A stretch of DNA of 64,000 bases, taken from assembly GCF_013403865.1 (NCBI RefSeq), contig NZ_JABFDK010000003.1, positions 248,001 to 312,000 on the forward strand, in the 5' to 3' direction. Under the pieces are notes generated by a model, which was given only the letters and a program-made list of their open reading frames with translations, ran no database searches and had not been told where the DNA came from. A program made the position numbers and the translations under genes. This document shows, one piece after another, positions 17,901 through 26,793 of this stretch. How positions within the stretch are numbered: position 1 is the first letter of the stretch; every line of letters begins with the position of its first letter. This DNA comes from Winogradskyella costae. Lineage in GTDB: Bacteria; Bacteroidota; Bacteroidia; Flavobacteriales; Flavobacteriaceae.

Positions 17901-18470
17901 TTGGAACAAATAAAAGCATACTTAGAGCAACTGGCTGCAATATCTCAAGTGGATTGGGACTTTTTTACGTCCAAATTACAACGGCATGTCATAAAAAAGA
18001 AGGCTATTTTCTTACAGGTAAATGAGATTGAGAATCATATTTCTTTTATTGAGTCTGGTGTCGTCCGTTTATTTATTCCTAAGGAAAATCCAAATAAAGA
18101 AATCACCTTTGGTTTTAGTTTTAAAGATCAGTTTGTTAGTGCTTATGATTCATTTTTAACACAAACGCCTTCAGCTTATCAATTACAAGCACTTACAGAA
18201 ACGACTTTGTTACGTATGACGTATTCTGATTTACAAGAAGTTTATAAGAACACACAAATCGGAAATTTGGTAGGAAGATTAACAGCAGAACGCTTATTTT
18301 TATTAAAATCGAGTCGCGAACAAAACCTATTGAACTTAACTGCTGAAGAACGGTATTTAAAATTATTTAAGGAACGACCAGAGCTACTAAAAATCATTCC
18401 GCTTAAGTATATCAGTTCTTACATTGGTGTTACTGCACAGGCTTTAAGTAGAATTAGAAAACGTGTTTAG
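17901..18470 (+). CDS. Crp/Fnr-family transcriptional regulator, TTG start
   Basis: 189 residues. The N-terminal part is a cyclic-nucleotide-binding-like beta-roll (HISFIESGVVRLFIPKENPNKEI; DQFVSAYDSFLTQTPSAYQLQAL), followed by a long dimer helix and a shortened C-terminal winged-helix (IPLKYISSYIGVTAQALSRIRKRV). This shape (about 190 residues, no Fnr cysteines) is the common Bacteroidota Crp/Fnr subfamily, whose ligand is mostly unknown. The frame has no ATG near its beginning; TTG at 17901 (MEQIKAYLEQ) is the first plausible start. A TATCTTTA -7-like element at 17866-17873 precedes it. The divergent cold-shock gene and the desaturase downstream may be its targets (inference). Confidence 0.82.
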   Translation: MEQIKAYLEQLAAISQVDWDFFTSKLQRHVIKKKAIFLQVNEIENHISFIESGVVRLFIPKENPNKEITFGFSFKDQFVSAYDSFLTQTPSAYQLQALTETTLLRMTYSDLQEVYKNTQIGNLVGRLTAERLFLLKSSREQNLLNLTAEERYLKLFKERPELLKIIPLKYISSYIGVTAQALSRIRKRV

Positions 18471-18542
18471 TTATCTATTTAAAAACCATTAAGTTAGCAT
18501 CTGTCTTCCAAAAATTAAATCTATTTTATTGATTTAGATTCA

Positions 18543-18573
18543 TTGTTTGGCACGTATTGTGTCATTATCTTTG
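18543..18573 (+). promoter_or_regulatory. Bacteroidota-type promoter of the desaturase gene
   Basis: TTG (18543-18545), 20-nt spacer, TATCTTTG (18566-18573), a full match to the consensus. It lies only 13 nt before the ATG at 18587, which argues that the start is 18587 and not the in-frame TTG at 18557, which lies inside the promoter. Confidence 0.65.
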
Positions 18574-18586
18574 TAAAAAAATAACT

Positions 18587-19327
18587 ATGACTATAATTCT
18601 TTTTGTTTTAATACTTTGGTACGGAGGTTTGTTTTTTCAATCCTTCTTTTTGCATCGTTATGCAGCACACCAAGTGTTTACAATGTCTAAAACTATGGAA
18701 CGTATCACCTTTATTTTAACTTGGATCTTTCAGGGATCTAGTTATTTAAGTGCTTATGGCTATGGTATAATGCACAGAATGCACCACGCCTACACTGATA
18801 CAGAAAAGGATCCGCATTCACCGTCGTACGATGCAAACGTATTTGCAATGATGTGGAAAACTAAAACAATCTATCAAGATATTAATAAGCAACGTATTGA
18901 AGTAGATGCACGTTTTACTAAAAATGTACCGCAGTGGAAAGCTTTTGATAGTTTTGCGAGCTCTCGTTTTTCGAGATTACTTTGGATTTCTCTTTATATT
19001 TTATTCTTTGCTCTTTTTGCAACAGCTTGGTGGCAATGGTTATTATTACCAATCACCTTCTTAATGGCACCAATTCATGGAGTCATTATTAATTGGTTTG
19101 GTCATATTTATGGTTATGTAAATTTTAAAATGAAGAATACGAGTAAGAATTTATTTCGATTTGATTTTTTAATGATGGGCGAAGGTTATCACAACAATCA
19201 TCATAAATATGCTAGCAGAGCTAATTTTGGTGTTAAATGGTACGAAATAGATCTAACATATGTTATTATAAAAATATTAGATGCGGTTGGGTTAATACAA
19301 TTAAAGCCCATCAGAATTAAAGATTAG
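18587..19327 (+). CDS. Fatty-acid (acyl-CoA) desaturase
   Basis: 246 residues from the ATG at 18587 (chosen because a good promoter overlaps the longer start). The three histidine boxes that hold the di-iron centre are present: HRYAAH (23-28), HRMHH (63-67) and HNNHH (202-206). There are several hydrophobic helices between them. The family introduces a cis double bond into acyl chains, commonly for membrane fluidity at low temperature, using O2 and an electron donor. Adjacent to cold-shock and RNA helicase genes, which fits a cold-response role. Confidence 0.88.
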   Translation: MTIILFVLILWYGGLFFQSFFLHRYAAHQVFTMSKTMERITFILTWIFQGSSYLSAYGYGIMHRMHHAYTDTEKDPHSPSYDANVFAMMWKTKTIYQDINKQRIEVDARFTKNVPQWKAFDSFASSRFSRLLWISLYILFFALFATAWWQWLLLPITFLMAPIHGVIINWFGHIYGYVNFKMKNTSKNLFRFDFLMMGEGYHNNHHKYASRANFGVKWYEIDLTYVIIKILDAVGLIQLKPIRIKD

Positions 19328-19357
19328 TTACTTTTAATAACTAAATAATACCATAAA

Positions 19358-19385
19358 AAAAGCCCATCATAACTGATGGGCTTTT
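19358..19385. terminator. Bidirectional terminator between desaturase and cold-shock gene
   Basis: AAAAGCCCATCA (19358-19369), loop TAAC, TGATGGGCTTTT (19374-19385) form a 12-bp stem with A and T tails, between convergent genes. Confidence 0.85.
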
Positions 19386-19409
19386 CTATTAAACTTTGAA
19401 GTATATGTA

Positions 19410-19601
19410 TTAGATAACTTTTACGTTTACTGCGTTTAATCCTTTCTTACCGTCTTCAAGATCAAATTCAACTTCATCGCCTTCACGAATTTCGTCAATT
19501 AATCCAGAAATGTGTACAAAATGATCTTTGTCAACTCCTTCTTCAGTGATAAATCCAAATCCTTTGGCATCATTGAAAAACTTTACTGTTCCTTTACTCA
19601 T
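19410..19601 (-). CDS. Cold-shock protein, CspA family
   Basis: 63 residues, the usual length of a single cold-shock domain: MSKGTVKFFN, RNP1 KGFGFI, RNP2 HFVHI and the acidic EVEFDLEDGKKG loop. RNA chaperone that binds single-stranded RNA and DNA. Second Csp in the window, more acidic than the copy at 17454 and without its extension. A TTG-N19-CATCTTTG element lies upstream at 19633-19662 (minus). Confidence 0.92.
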   Translation of the reverse strand: MSKGTVKFFNDAKGFGFITEEGVDKDHFVHISGLIDEIREGDEVEFDLEDGKKGLNAVNVKVI

Positions 19602-19632
19602 TGTAATGTAATTTATATAATTTATTAAAAAA

Positions 19633-19662
19633 CAAAGATGATGCCATTTTTTAAACCTGCAA
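19633..19662 (-). promoter_or_regulatory. Promoter of the CspA-like gene
   Basis: Minus strand TTG (19662-19660), 19-nt spacer, CATCTTTG (19640-19633), one mismatch to TAnnTTTG. It lies 32 nt before the start at 19601. Confidence 0.45.
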
Positions 19663-19776
19663 TACTTTATTGCATTTATTTTAAGATTTAATTATCAGCC
19701 ACATTACAATTATTATTCAAAGTGAGTTCTTTGCAGCCACAATATCAAAATATTATATAGGTTTCAGAACGATTTA

Positions 19777-19807
19777 ATCAATTGTATTTCCGTATCAATT
19801 GTATTTC
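19777..19807. repeat. Two 14-bp direct repeats upstream of pta
   Basis: ATCAATTGTATTTC occurs at 19777-19790 and again at 19794-19807, with a 17-bp period. They lie about 95 bp upstream of the pta -7 element. Confidence 0.6.
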
Positions 19808-19900
19808 ATTAGTACTTCAAATCTTGAAAAATTAAGTTGATTTTAAATCAAAACTATTCCAAAACATGATATATCTCATAAGTTAATATCCTAGAACTCC

Positions 19901-19908
19901 TAAATTTG
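19901..19908 (+). promoter_or_regulatory. Promoter -7 element of pta-ackA
   Basis: TAAATTTG matches TAnnTTTG. It is 48 nt before the pta ATG. No strong -33 TTG is present. Confidence 0.4.
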
Positions 19909-19955
19909 CACTTTATAATAACACATTGTATTCAACATTTATAGACCCGTAAAAA

Positions 19956-22064
19956 ATGGATAAGAAAGCAACCAATAAAGCGATTTACATAACGACTACA
20001 GAGCCTAATAGTGGAAAATCTATAATTTCATTAGGCTTAATGCAATTATTATTAGGCAAGGCAGCAAAGGTCGGCTATTTTAGACCTATTATCGATGATT
20101 TTATCGAAGGTGAAATTGACAATCATATCAATACGGTAACTACATATTTTAATCTCGATTTAAAATTTGAAGAAGCCTATGCGTTTACAAGAAGTGCCGT
20201 TATAAAAATGAAAAATGACGATAAAGATGATAAAATAATCAGTACTATAATAGATAAATATAAAGCTATTGAAGAGCGTTTTGATTTTGTATTAGTTGAA
20301 GGTAGTAGTTTTATTGGGGAAGGCTCAATTATGGAATTTGATATTAATATCTTAATTGCTAAAAATTTAGGTGTTCCTGCTATTATTCTTACAAGCGGTA
20401 TTGGTAAGACGATGAATGAACTTGTAGGTAATATTCATATGGCTTTCGATTCTTTTAGAGATAAAGGAGTTGAAGTTTTAGCTGTAATCGCGAATAAAGT
20501 AGACCCCTATAATCAAGCTTTTACGATTTCAGAATTAGAGAAAGAATTACCAGCAGGTGTGGTTGTTAATGCTATTCCACTCAATCCGATATTAGCTAAC
20601 CCGTCTATAAAAGAAATTGTTGATGCCCTTGATGCGGACGTGTTATTTGGGGAGGCTCATATAAACAATCAAGCCGGAAATTTTAGTGTTGGCGCAATGC
20701 AATTACACAATTATTTAACGCACATTAAAGAAAACGGTTTAGTCATTACACCCGGTGATAGAGCAGATATTATCCTTGGTGCTTTGCAGGCAAATATTTC
20801 TGAAAACTACCCCTCAATTTCCGGAATTGTACTTACTGGCGGTTTAAAACCTGAAGAGTCTATTATTAAATTAATAGAAGGACTTTCGGATGTTGTACCA
20901 ATTCTATCCGCTAAAGGAGGAACATTTGCTGTAGCTAACCAAATTGGTACTATTAAATCGCAAATCTATGCTGAAAACACAGAGAAGATCAGAACCTCAA
21001 TAAAAGAATTTGAAGACCATGTTAAAGTCGATGAGCTCTTAGAGCGATTAATCACGTTTCAAACCAATGGTATTACTCCTCGCATGTTTCAATATAACTT
21101 ATTAAAGAGAGCGCGTACACATAAAAAACACATCGTATTGCCAGAAGGTATAGATCAGCGTGTACTAATTGCTACAAAACAACTTATAGAATTAGGAGCT
21201 GTAGAGATTACCTTATTAGGTAACAGAAAACAGATTGAGGAACAAATAATAACACATGATATTGGTTTAGATCTATCCCTCGTAAACGTTGTAAACCCTA
21301 TTGAATCTGATAAGTTCGAAGTGTATGCCGAAATACTGTATGAACTTAGAAAGCATAAAAATGTAAACTTAGCTATGGCTAAAGATTTAATGGAAGACGT
21401 GTCTTACTTTGGAACTATGATGGTGCATAATGGAGATGCAGATGGTATGGTTTCTGGAGCCATTCACACCACACAACATACCATTAGACCTGCACTTCAA
21501 TTTATTAAAACCAAACCAGAAACGTCTATCGTATCTTCTGTGTTCTTTATGTGCTTAGAAGATCGTGTTTCGGTTTATGGTGATTGTGCTATTAATCCTA
21601 ACCCAACGGCTGAGGAATTAGCTGAAATTGCAATCTCTTCTGCAACCACGAGTATAGGATTTAGTATTGAACCAAAAATTGCGATGCTCTCCTACTCTTC
21701 GGGTGCATCTGGTGTTGGTGAAGATGTCGAAAAAGTTAGAAAAGCGACAGAAATTGTGAAACGTATGAGACCCGATTTAAAAATAGAAGGTCCTATTCAA
21801 TATGATGCTGCTGTTGATATAAATGTCGGAAAATCAAAATTACCTAATTCTGAAGTTGCCGGGCAAGCCAACGTCTTTATTTTTCCAGATCTTAATACTG
21901 GAAATAATACTTATAAAGCCGTGCAACGTGAAACTAAAGCGTTAGCTATCGGACCAATAATACAAGGATTGAACAAGCCTGTTAACGATTTAAGTCGTGG
22001 TTGTACTACAGACGACATTTTTAACACCGTAATCGTAACAGTGATTCAGGCACAAGGTCTTTAA
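19956..22064 (+). CDS. pta: Phosphate acetyltransferase, long form
   Basis: 702 residues, the length of the three-domain Pta (as in E. coli). Residues about 8-230 are a P-loop dethiobiotin-synthetase-like domain (TTTEPNSGKS at 13-22), about 235-350 a DRTGG-type regulatory domain (TPGDRADIILGAL), and about 375-700 the catalytic PTA/PTB domain (PEGIDQRVL, MVHNGDADGMVSGA, SYSSGASGVGEDV, FPDLNTGNN). Converts acetyl-CoA and phosphate to acetyl phosphate in the cytoplasm. Followed after 12 nt by ackA, so the pair forms the acetate overflow/ATP-generating pathway. Confidence 0.95.
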   Translation: MDKKATNKAIYITTTEPNSGKSIISLGLMQLLLGKAAKVGYFRPIIDDFIEGEIDNHINTVTTYFNLDLKFEEAYAFTRSAVIKMKNDDKDDKIISTIIDKYKAIEERFDFVLVEGSSFIGEGSIMEFDINILIAKNLGVPAIILTSGIGKTMNELVGNIHMAFDSFRDKGVEVLAVIANKVDPYNQAFTISELEKELPAGVVVNAIPLNPILANPSIKEIVDALDADVLFGEAHINNQAGNFSVGAMQLHNYLTHIKENGLVITPGDRADIILGALQANISENYPSISGIVLTGGLKPEESIIKLIEGLSDVVPILSAKGGTFAVANQIGTIKSQIYAENTEKIRTSIKEFEDHVKVDELLERLITFQTNGITPRMFQYNLLKRARTHKKHIVLPEGIDQRVLIATKQLIELGAVEITLLGNRKQIEEQIITHDIGLDLSLVNVVNPIESDKFEVYAEILYELRKHKNVNLAMAKDLMEDVSYFGTMMVHNGDADGMVSGAIHTTQHTIRPALQFIKTKPETSIVSSVFFMCLEDRVSVYGDCAINPNPTAEELAEIAISSATTSIGFSIEPKIAMLSYSSGASGVGEDVEKVRKATEIVKRMRPDLKIEGPIQYDAAVDINVGKSKLPNSEVAGQANVFIFPDLNTGNNTYKAVQRETKALAIGPIIQGLNKPVNDLSRGCTTDDIFNTVIVTVIQAQGL

Positions 22065-22076
22065 AATAGAAATAGA

Positions 22077-23261
22077 ATGAATATATTAGTCATAAACTCA
22101 GGAAGCTCATCTATAAAATTTCAATTAATTCAAATGCCTTCCGAAACATTATTATGCACCGGATTAGTAGAACGTATTGGTCAAATAGATGCCATACTTA
22201 ATTACAAAACAGAACGCGTTGATATTAAGCAAATAGAACAAATAGGAAATCATTCTCAGGGTTTGCAAAAAGTGGTTGATTTATTATTAGATCCTGAAAA
22301 AGGAGTCATAAAAAACACCAATGAAATTGAAATTATTGGGCATCGTGTGGTTCATGGTGGTAATTCATTTTCTAATACCATTTTAATTACAGACGCTGTA
22401 AAACAAGACATTAACAAATTTGGATCATTAGCTCCGTTGCATAATCCCAATAATCTCGAAGGTATTCTTGTAGCTGAGCAACTTTTTCCTAATTCAAAAC
22501 AAGCTGCCGTATTTGATACAGCCTTCTTTCAAACCTTACCAGAAAAAGCAAAACGATATGCCATTCCTAAAGCACTTTATACAGAAGAATTAATTCAAGT
22601 GTATGGTTTTCATGGTACAAGTCATAAGTACGTTACAGAAAAAGCACTTGACTATTTAAAACTAAAAACCTCTAAAATTATCACCATTCACTTAGGGAAT
22701 GGTTGTAGTATGACTGCTGCTGTTAATGGCAAAAGTATAGATCACAGTTTGGGATTTACACCTTCTAATGGCTTAATTATGGGAACTAGAAGTGGAGATA
22801 TTGATCATGCTATTGTGTTTTATTTAGTAAATAGTCTCGGTTATGATTTGGATAAAGTAAATATGCTATTAACTGAAGAAAGCGGTATGTTAGGTTTAAC
22901 AGGCTACAGTGATTTAAGAGATATTGAAGCGCACGCCGCTAAGGGCAACGCCGATTGTAAATTAGCTTTAGCAATGAATGCTTATAGAATTAAAAAATAC
23001 ATAGGAGCATATACTGCAGCTATGAATGGCTTAGATGCCATAGTATTTACTGCAGGTATTGGTGAAAACTCTAGTTTAATCAGAGGGTTAGTCTGTGAGG
23101 ACATGGATTACTTAGGTATTAATTTAGAACCGAAACGAAACAATATTAGATCTAAAAGTATAAGAGAAATAAATACGGAAACTTCTAAGACCAAGATAAT
23201 GGTTATTCCAACCAATGAAGAATTAGAAATAGCAAAGCAAGCTTTTGATTTATTTAAGTGA
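22077..23261 (+). CDS. ackA: Acetate kinase
   Basis: 394 residues, normal length. Motifs of the ASKHA fold: NSGSSSIKF (phosphate 1), GHRVVHGG, FDTAFFQTLP, GFHGTSHKYV, IHLGNGCSM (phosphate 2), GLIMGTRSGDID and FTAGIGENS (adenosine). Makes acetate and ATP from acetyl phosphate and ADP, or the reverse. Co-transcribed with pta (12-nt gap). The convergent patatin gene ends 20 bp downstream, with no obvious terminator between. Confidence 0.95.
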   Translation: MNILVINSGSSSIKFQLIQMPSETLLCTGLVERIGQIDAILNYKTERVDIKQIEQIGNHSQGLQKVVDLLLDPEKGVIKNTNEIEIIGHRVVHGGNSFSNTILITDAVKQDINKFGSLAPLHNPNNLEGILVAEQLFPNSKQAAVFDTAFFQTLPEKAKRYAIPKALYTEELIQVYGFHGTSHKYVTEKALDYLKLKTSKIITIHLGNGCSMTAAVNGKSIDHSLGFTPSNGLIMGTRSGDIDHAIVFYLVNSLGYDLDKVNMLLTEESGMLGLTGYSDLRDIEAHAAKGNADCKLALAMNAYRIKKYIGAYTAAMNGLDAIVFTAGIGENSSLIRGLVCEDMDYLGINLEPKRNNIRSKSIREINTETSKTKIMVIPTNEELEIAKQAFDLFK

Positions 23262-23280
23262 TACTAAATGAATATATTAA

Positions 23281-25020
23281 CTACATCTTTCGTTTTTTAA
23301 AATCAGCTTCAATTTGCACCATAACCCATTTTGTTATTTTACTAGCAAAGACACCTCTAAAAACACTAATAATTGGTCGCAGTACCCAACTGCTGATTCG
23401 CCCGTTAAGTTCTGCTTTTAAAATAGCATTAATTCTTTTTTTAATGGGTTTCTTAAGATCTTTAAAAGCCTTAAAATCAAACTTTGGAAAGTCTTCAACC
23501 TCATAACTTGTGGGATTGTTTTTTCCTTCAATTTTACTAATGTCTGGTATAATTGGCATGTATACTTTTACACTTCCATCATCTTGCTTAATAAGTCTCC
23601 TAAATTCGGCTATAGCAGCGTCACTTACACCATAAAATAAATTATTAGGGTCGTTTTTATCACATTCTAAAAAGAGTATCCCTCTTAAGAAATTCCGTGC
23701 GTTATCTCTACCGAGAAAAAAATCATGTTGCCTAAATTTAATATCAATAAAACCACCAAAACCTTCTAAAGCCCCTGTAGCTAAAGGTGGATGATCTCTA
23801 ACTTCCATTTTTCCGGGTTTCAACTTTCTAGGGAATGACATCAATTTGAATAAACCGATGCCATACGTATCGGTCTGTTTATGGCGCGCTTGGTTGAGAA
23901 TTGTGGGTACAAGAGCGCCAAGTATGCCCACAATGCTAGATATTTTATAATTAATTTCATCTGTTTTTGTAGTGTCAAAAAAACTAGGAAAAGGATCAAT
24001 AAGTACTGTTCCAAACTTTGGATTTTCTTCATTAGGCGCACCATGTGTACTAATAAGATGTCTTAATACTTCATCAAAAGGTTCATTATTTATTGTACCA
24101 CCATCTATAGCTGTAAATTGAAAATTAGGAGTCGTCTCCTTGTCAATTAAGACATCTAAGTCTTCCAATAGCGATTTACGAACCTTAAGACTATTGTTTA
24201 GATATTGGGCAGTAAATTCATCATTAAAATATCGCGGTTTTAAACCAATGGGAAATGCACCTGTTGCTTTTGTTACTTTGATTAAAAAATTTCTAGAATC
24301 TAAATTATGCGGCAAAAATGGTAAATATTGCCCTCGGTCAGTTTCATTATCGTAATTCAGTTTAAAATGCGCCACAACATCATGACTACTCACACGATGA
24401 GACGGCGTTTCATCTAAGAATTTCGATTTGATTCTACTTAATTTCACCTTATAATCCAAAGGTCTTAAACTTGTAAGCGTAATTAATAACCTAAGATCTT
24501 CAGAAATAAAACTAGGTAATTTCTCTAGACCTGCATTTTTTGGTAATTCATTAAATACACGTTCTGCAATTGCATCAATAGGTGTAGAGTTTAAAAGCGA
24601 AGGTGCTCCATTTTTAGTATCAATATCTGAGGTATCTAACATTTTTTCAAATGTTCCCTTACCTCTTCGCTTTTCAGCATTTGAATTTGCTTCAATATCA
24701 TCATCTAAAAACACCCAACTATCATATAGAAAATTACCTGTTTTTACATTCGATACTTTCTTCACAGGTTTCCAATTACCAGAATAAAGTGCAAGTGTAG
24801 AAATCATACCCACCATTCCACCTGCAGAAGCACCACCGATTGCATCAATAATAACGTTGTGATTTGGAATATTACGATGAGAAGTATGCGTCTGTTCTAA
24901 CTTTGCTTTTTCCCATTCAGAAAGTGCTTCAAGCAAATAATCCATAAACCCAGCTGTATAAGCACCTGCTGATACAGCGCCAGCTAAAGAAAGACCTAAA
25001 TGAAACGTCTGATTACTCAT
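23281..25020 (-). CDS. Patatin-like phospholipase
   Basis: 579 residues. Residues about 5-360 are a patatin domain: a Gly-rich entry (SLAGAVSAGAYTAG at 11-24), the nucleophile elbow GGASAGG (Ser65) and the catalytic Asp in the AIDGG motif of the Ser-Asp dyad. The C-terminal 200 residues have no recognised motif. No signal peptide, so it should act in the cytoplasm or at the inner membrane on phospholipid or neutral acyl esters. The N-terminal oxyanion region reads LAGA rather than the canonical GGGxR, as in a subgroup of bacterial patatins. Transcribed alone. Confidence 0.83.
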   Translation of the reverse strand: MSNQTFHLGLSLAGAVSAGAYTAGFMDYLLEALSEWEKAKLEQTHTSHRNIPNHNVIIDAIGGASAGGMVGMISTLALYSGNWKPVKKVSNVKTGNFLYDSWVFLDDDIEANSNAEKRRGKGTFEKMLDTSDIDTKNGAPSLLNSTPIDAIAERVFNELPKNAGLEKLPSFISEDLRLLITLTSLRPLDYKVKLSRIKSKFLDETPSHRVSSHDVVAHFKLNYDNETDRGQYLPFLPHNLDSRNFLIKVTKATGAFPIGLKPRYFNDEFTAQYLNNSLKVRKSLLEDLDVLIDKETTPNFQFTAIDGGTINNEPFDEVLRHLISTHGAPNEENPKFGTVLIDPFPSFFDTTKTDEINYKISSIVGILGALVPTILNQARHKQTDTYGIGLFKLMSFPRKLKPGKMEVRDHPPLATGALEGFGGFIDIKFRQHDFFLGRDNARNFLRGILFLECDKNDPNNLFYGVSDAAIAEFRRLIKQDDGSVKVYMPIIPDISKIEGKNNPTSYEVEDFPKFDFKAFKDLKKPIKKRINAILKAELNGRISSWVLRPIISVFRGVFASKITKWVMVQIEADFKKRKM

Positions 25021-25107
25021 TATTTTGATATCTATAATTCTTATGACTAAAAGTAGAAATTATTATTCCTAAATTAGGTATAATTTAAACATATTCGAAA
25101 TATGAAT

Positions 25108-25140
25108 AAAAAAAACGCCCTAAACAATGTTAGGACGTTT
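25108..25140 (-). terminator. Terminator of the exported dioxygenase-fold gene
   Basis: On the minus strand AAACG-TCCTAA (25140-25130), loop CATTGT, TTAGGGCGTTT (25123-25113) with one mismatch, followed by a T-run. It lies 24 nt after the stop of the gene at 25164. Confidence 0.65.
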
Positions 25141-25163
25141 CAATAATATTTTAGGGGTTCAAT

Positions 25164-25763
25164 TTATGATTTTGCTAAGGTTTCATTAGCTTTTAAAGTG
25201 ATATTACGTTCCGCTACAAACATTCCGTCTTCAGTTTTTAGCTTAAGTATGCGGTTGGTATCTCCTTTTTTAGCCATACGTTTTCTGCATGTTTTTGTAA
25301 GTAAAGGATCTTCATCAAATAGGAATGAATCTACTTGGTATTCTTGTTTTGATGGCTCTTTTACTAACGGAAATATTTGTTGCATCTGATTATACCTTCT
25401 ATCACCGCCAGGAACAAATGTATATAAAGTATATCTGCCATCTGCATCTGTTTTAACCCAACTTCTATGGAAAACATAACGAGCATCACCTGTATTTCTT
25501 AAATCAAAATCACCATCTTCATCTGGTTGTTCAATAAATAGGATGACATCATTTGCTGGTGTTACACCATCACTTTTATATATAATACCAGTTAACTTCA
25601 ACTTACTTTTCTTTGATCTAAAATCAGGAATCGTATCTGTATTACTCAACTGATCTTCTGCACGATCATATATAGGACTATTAAAATTGACGTCTTGAGC
25701 TACAACAACATTAAATGCACTATTGAAGCATATAATACATAATAAAGTTATTAGATTTTTCAT
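25164..25763 (-). CDS. Exported intradiol-dioxygenase-fold protein, iron ligands apparently missing
   Basis: 199 residues from ATG 25763, which opens a signal peptide (MKNLITLLCIICFNSAFNVVVAQ); a longer frame to 25826 has no signal-like start. The core (LKLTGIIYKSDGVTPANDVILFIEQ, then WVKTDADGRYTLYTFVPGG) matches the beta-sandwich of protocatechuate/intradiol dioxygenases, with the usual G-x-x-Y and T-DADGRY-F-T-P-G pattern. The region where the active site supplies Tyr and two His (normally a P-x-H-x-H motif) reads RRYNQMQQIFPLVKEP here, without His. I infer a non-catalytic or different function. Followed by a terminator. Confidence 0.6.
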   Translation of the reverse strand: MKNLITLLCIICFNSAFNVVVAQDVNFNSPIYDRAEDQLSNTDTIPDFRSKKSKLKLTGIIYKSDGVTPANDVILFIEQPDEDGDFDLRNTGDARYVFHRSWVKTDADGRYTLYTFVPGGDRRYNQMQQIFPLVKEPSKQEYQVDSFLFDEDPLLTKTCRKRMAKKGDTNRILKLKTEDGMFVAERNITLKANETLAKS

Positions 25764-26200
25764 AAGAATTGGTTTTTGGGTTACACCAAAATTGATGCTT
25801 TTACATTCTAATACCTTAAAAATCACATCAATGATTCATTTTTACGATAAACAGAAGAAATGAGCAAAATTTACCGATGAAATACGGTTTAAACACTAAA
25901 ATTAGAGCACAAAAACAGTTTTAAAAAAGCCATTTTCGATGTTTATTTTAGTCACTTAAATGAGATGAAAAAAGGTAAAATAAAACAGAATCTAGAGCTT
26001 TAATTTGTTAGGTATAATTAAGCTTGTTTTACAGCAAAACTCTACTGCTTTTTTAAATCAAATTACACCTTTAACTTAGTGTTTAAGCTACCATTTTTAA
26101 GTAAAGATTATTGATTATTAGAGGAAAATAGACTTAAAAACCCAAGAAGTATTTCGTCGATAAAATTTGCGTTTAATCAAGCAAAGACGCAGTTTAACCT

Positions 26201-26216
26201 TGAAATACGTATTTCA
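26201..26216. promoter_or_regulatory. Perfect 16-bp palindrome, candidate operator
   Basis: TGAAATACGTATTTCA is fully self-complementary. It lies 38 bp upstream of the -33 element of the promoter at 26254-26283. Related half sites GAAATAC occur at 25879-25885 and inverted at about 26149-26155. Confidence 0.45.
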
Positions 26217-26253
26217 TAAGCATAAATGTTTTACGAAAAATGCACGGTTATAG

Positions 26254-26283
26254 TTGTTATATTTAATAAATTGTATAGATTTG
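26254..26283 (+). promoter_or_regulatory. Bacteroidota-type promoter of the 26314 gene
   Basis: TTG (26254-26256), 19-nt spacer, TAGATTTG (26276-26283), a perfect consensus match. It lies 30 nt before the ATG at 26314. Confidence 0.65.
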
Positions 26284-26313
26284 TGCCACTAAGATTAACT
26301 AAAAAGCGTGAAT

Positions 26314-26766
26314 ATGAAAACCAAATCTACTTTATTTTGTGCTCTATTTTTTCTAATGATCAGTATGGGTTTTGCTCAAAAAAAAGACGACTCTCAAAGC
26401 ATCATTAGTGGCAAAGTAAATATATCGAAATACCACAGTCGAGAAGATCTAAAAAAGATGAAGAAAGGTGAATTATTAGTTCTTTATATAGAGCGAATAG
26501 AAGTCATCGTAAATATTCTTCCAAATATTGCATTTGCAACAAAACCTGGAGTGACTATGGAAAATCTAGGCATCCCAGATACAAAAGACAACAGAAAAGC
26601 ATTAGAAGATAATATTGATGCTTCTACTTCTTATTTTGACAGTACTATTGAATTTCAAAAAAAGATATTACCCTATTCTGATACCACAGATTTAATTGCT
26701 GCAATTCTTTTTTATGAATCCACTTTAAAAGCATTGCATACTTACGAAGATTACAAAAAGGATTAG
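26314..26766 (+). CDS. Small exported protein of unknown function
   Basis: 150 residues from the ATG at 26314 (an in-frame GTG lies 6 nt earlier). Signal peptide MKTKSTLFCALFFLMISMGFAQ. The mature part is charged, mostly helical, with a Lys-rich stretch (REDLKKMKKGELLVLY) and no recognisable domain. It is transcribed alone, with a strong promoter (26254-26283) and a terminator (26794-26827). I do not recognise the family. Confidence 0.7.
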   Translation: MKTKSTLFCALFFLMISMGFAQKKDDSQSIISGKVNISKYHSREDLKKMKKGELLVLYIERIEVIVNILPNIAFATKPGVTMENLGIPDTKDNRKALEDNIDASTSYFDSTIEFQKKILPYSDTTDLIAAILFYESTLKALHTYEDYKKD

Positions 26767-26793
26767 TTAGTTTTTTTTATTATATCTATTTAT

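Larger units (their letters stand above)
19602..19955. other. 354-bp intergenic region between divergent csp and pta
   Basis: No gene is visible. It holds the csp promoter-like element (19633-19662, minus), a pair of 14-bp direct repeats ATCAATTGTATTTC (19777-19790 and 19794-19807, 17-bp period) and the pta -7 element TAAATTTG (19901-19908). The repeats are candidates for regulator half-sites of pta-ackA. Confidence 0.6.
25764..26313. other. 550-bp intergenic region with palindrome and repeated heptamer
   Basis: No gene is supported. It holds near-inverted copies of a TTTA(C/T)CGA(T/C)GAAATAC element (25870-25885 forward; 26149-26164 on the minus strand), a perfect palindrome TGAAATACGTATTTCA (26201-26216) and the promoter at 26254-26283. 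Confidence 0.5.

Noticed and set aside
18557..18586. TTG start of the desaturase
   Set aside because: This stretch is inside the promoter (TATCTTTG at 18566-18573). The ATG at 18587 is preferred.
23841..24066. Short frames on both strands inside the patatin gene
   Set aside because: No motif and fully contained in the clear coding frame.
26226..26408. 60-codon frame overlapping the 26314 gene
   Set aside because: It overlaps the signal peptide of the real gene in another frame and has no domain.
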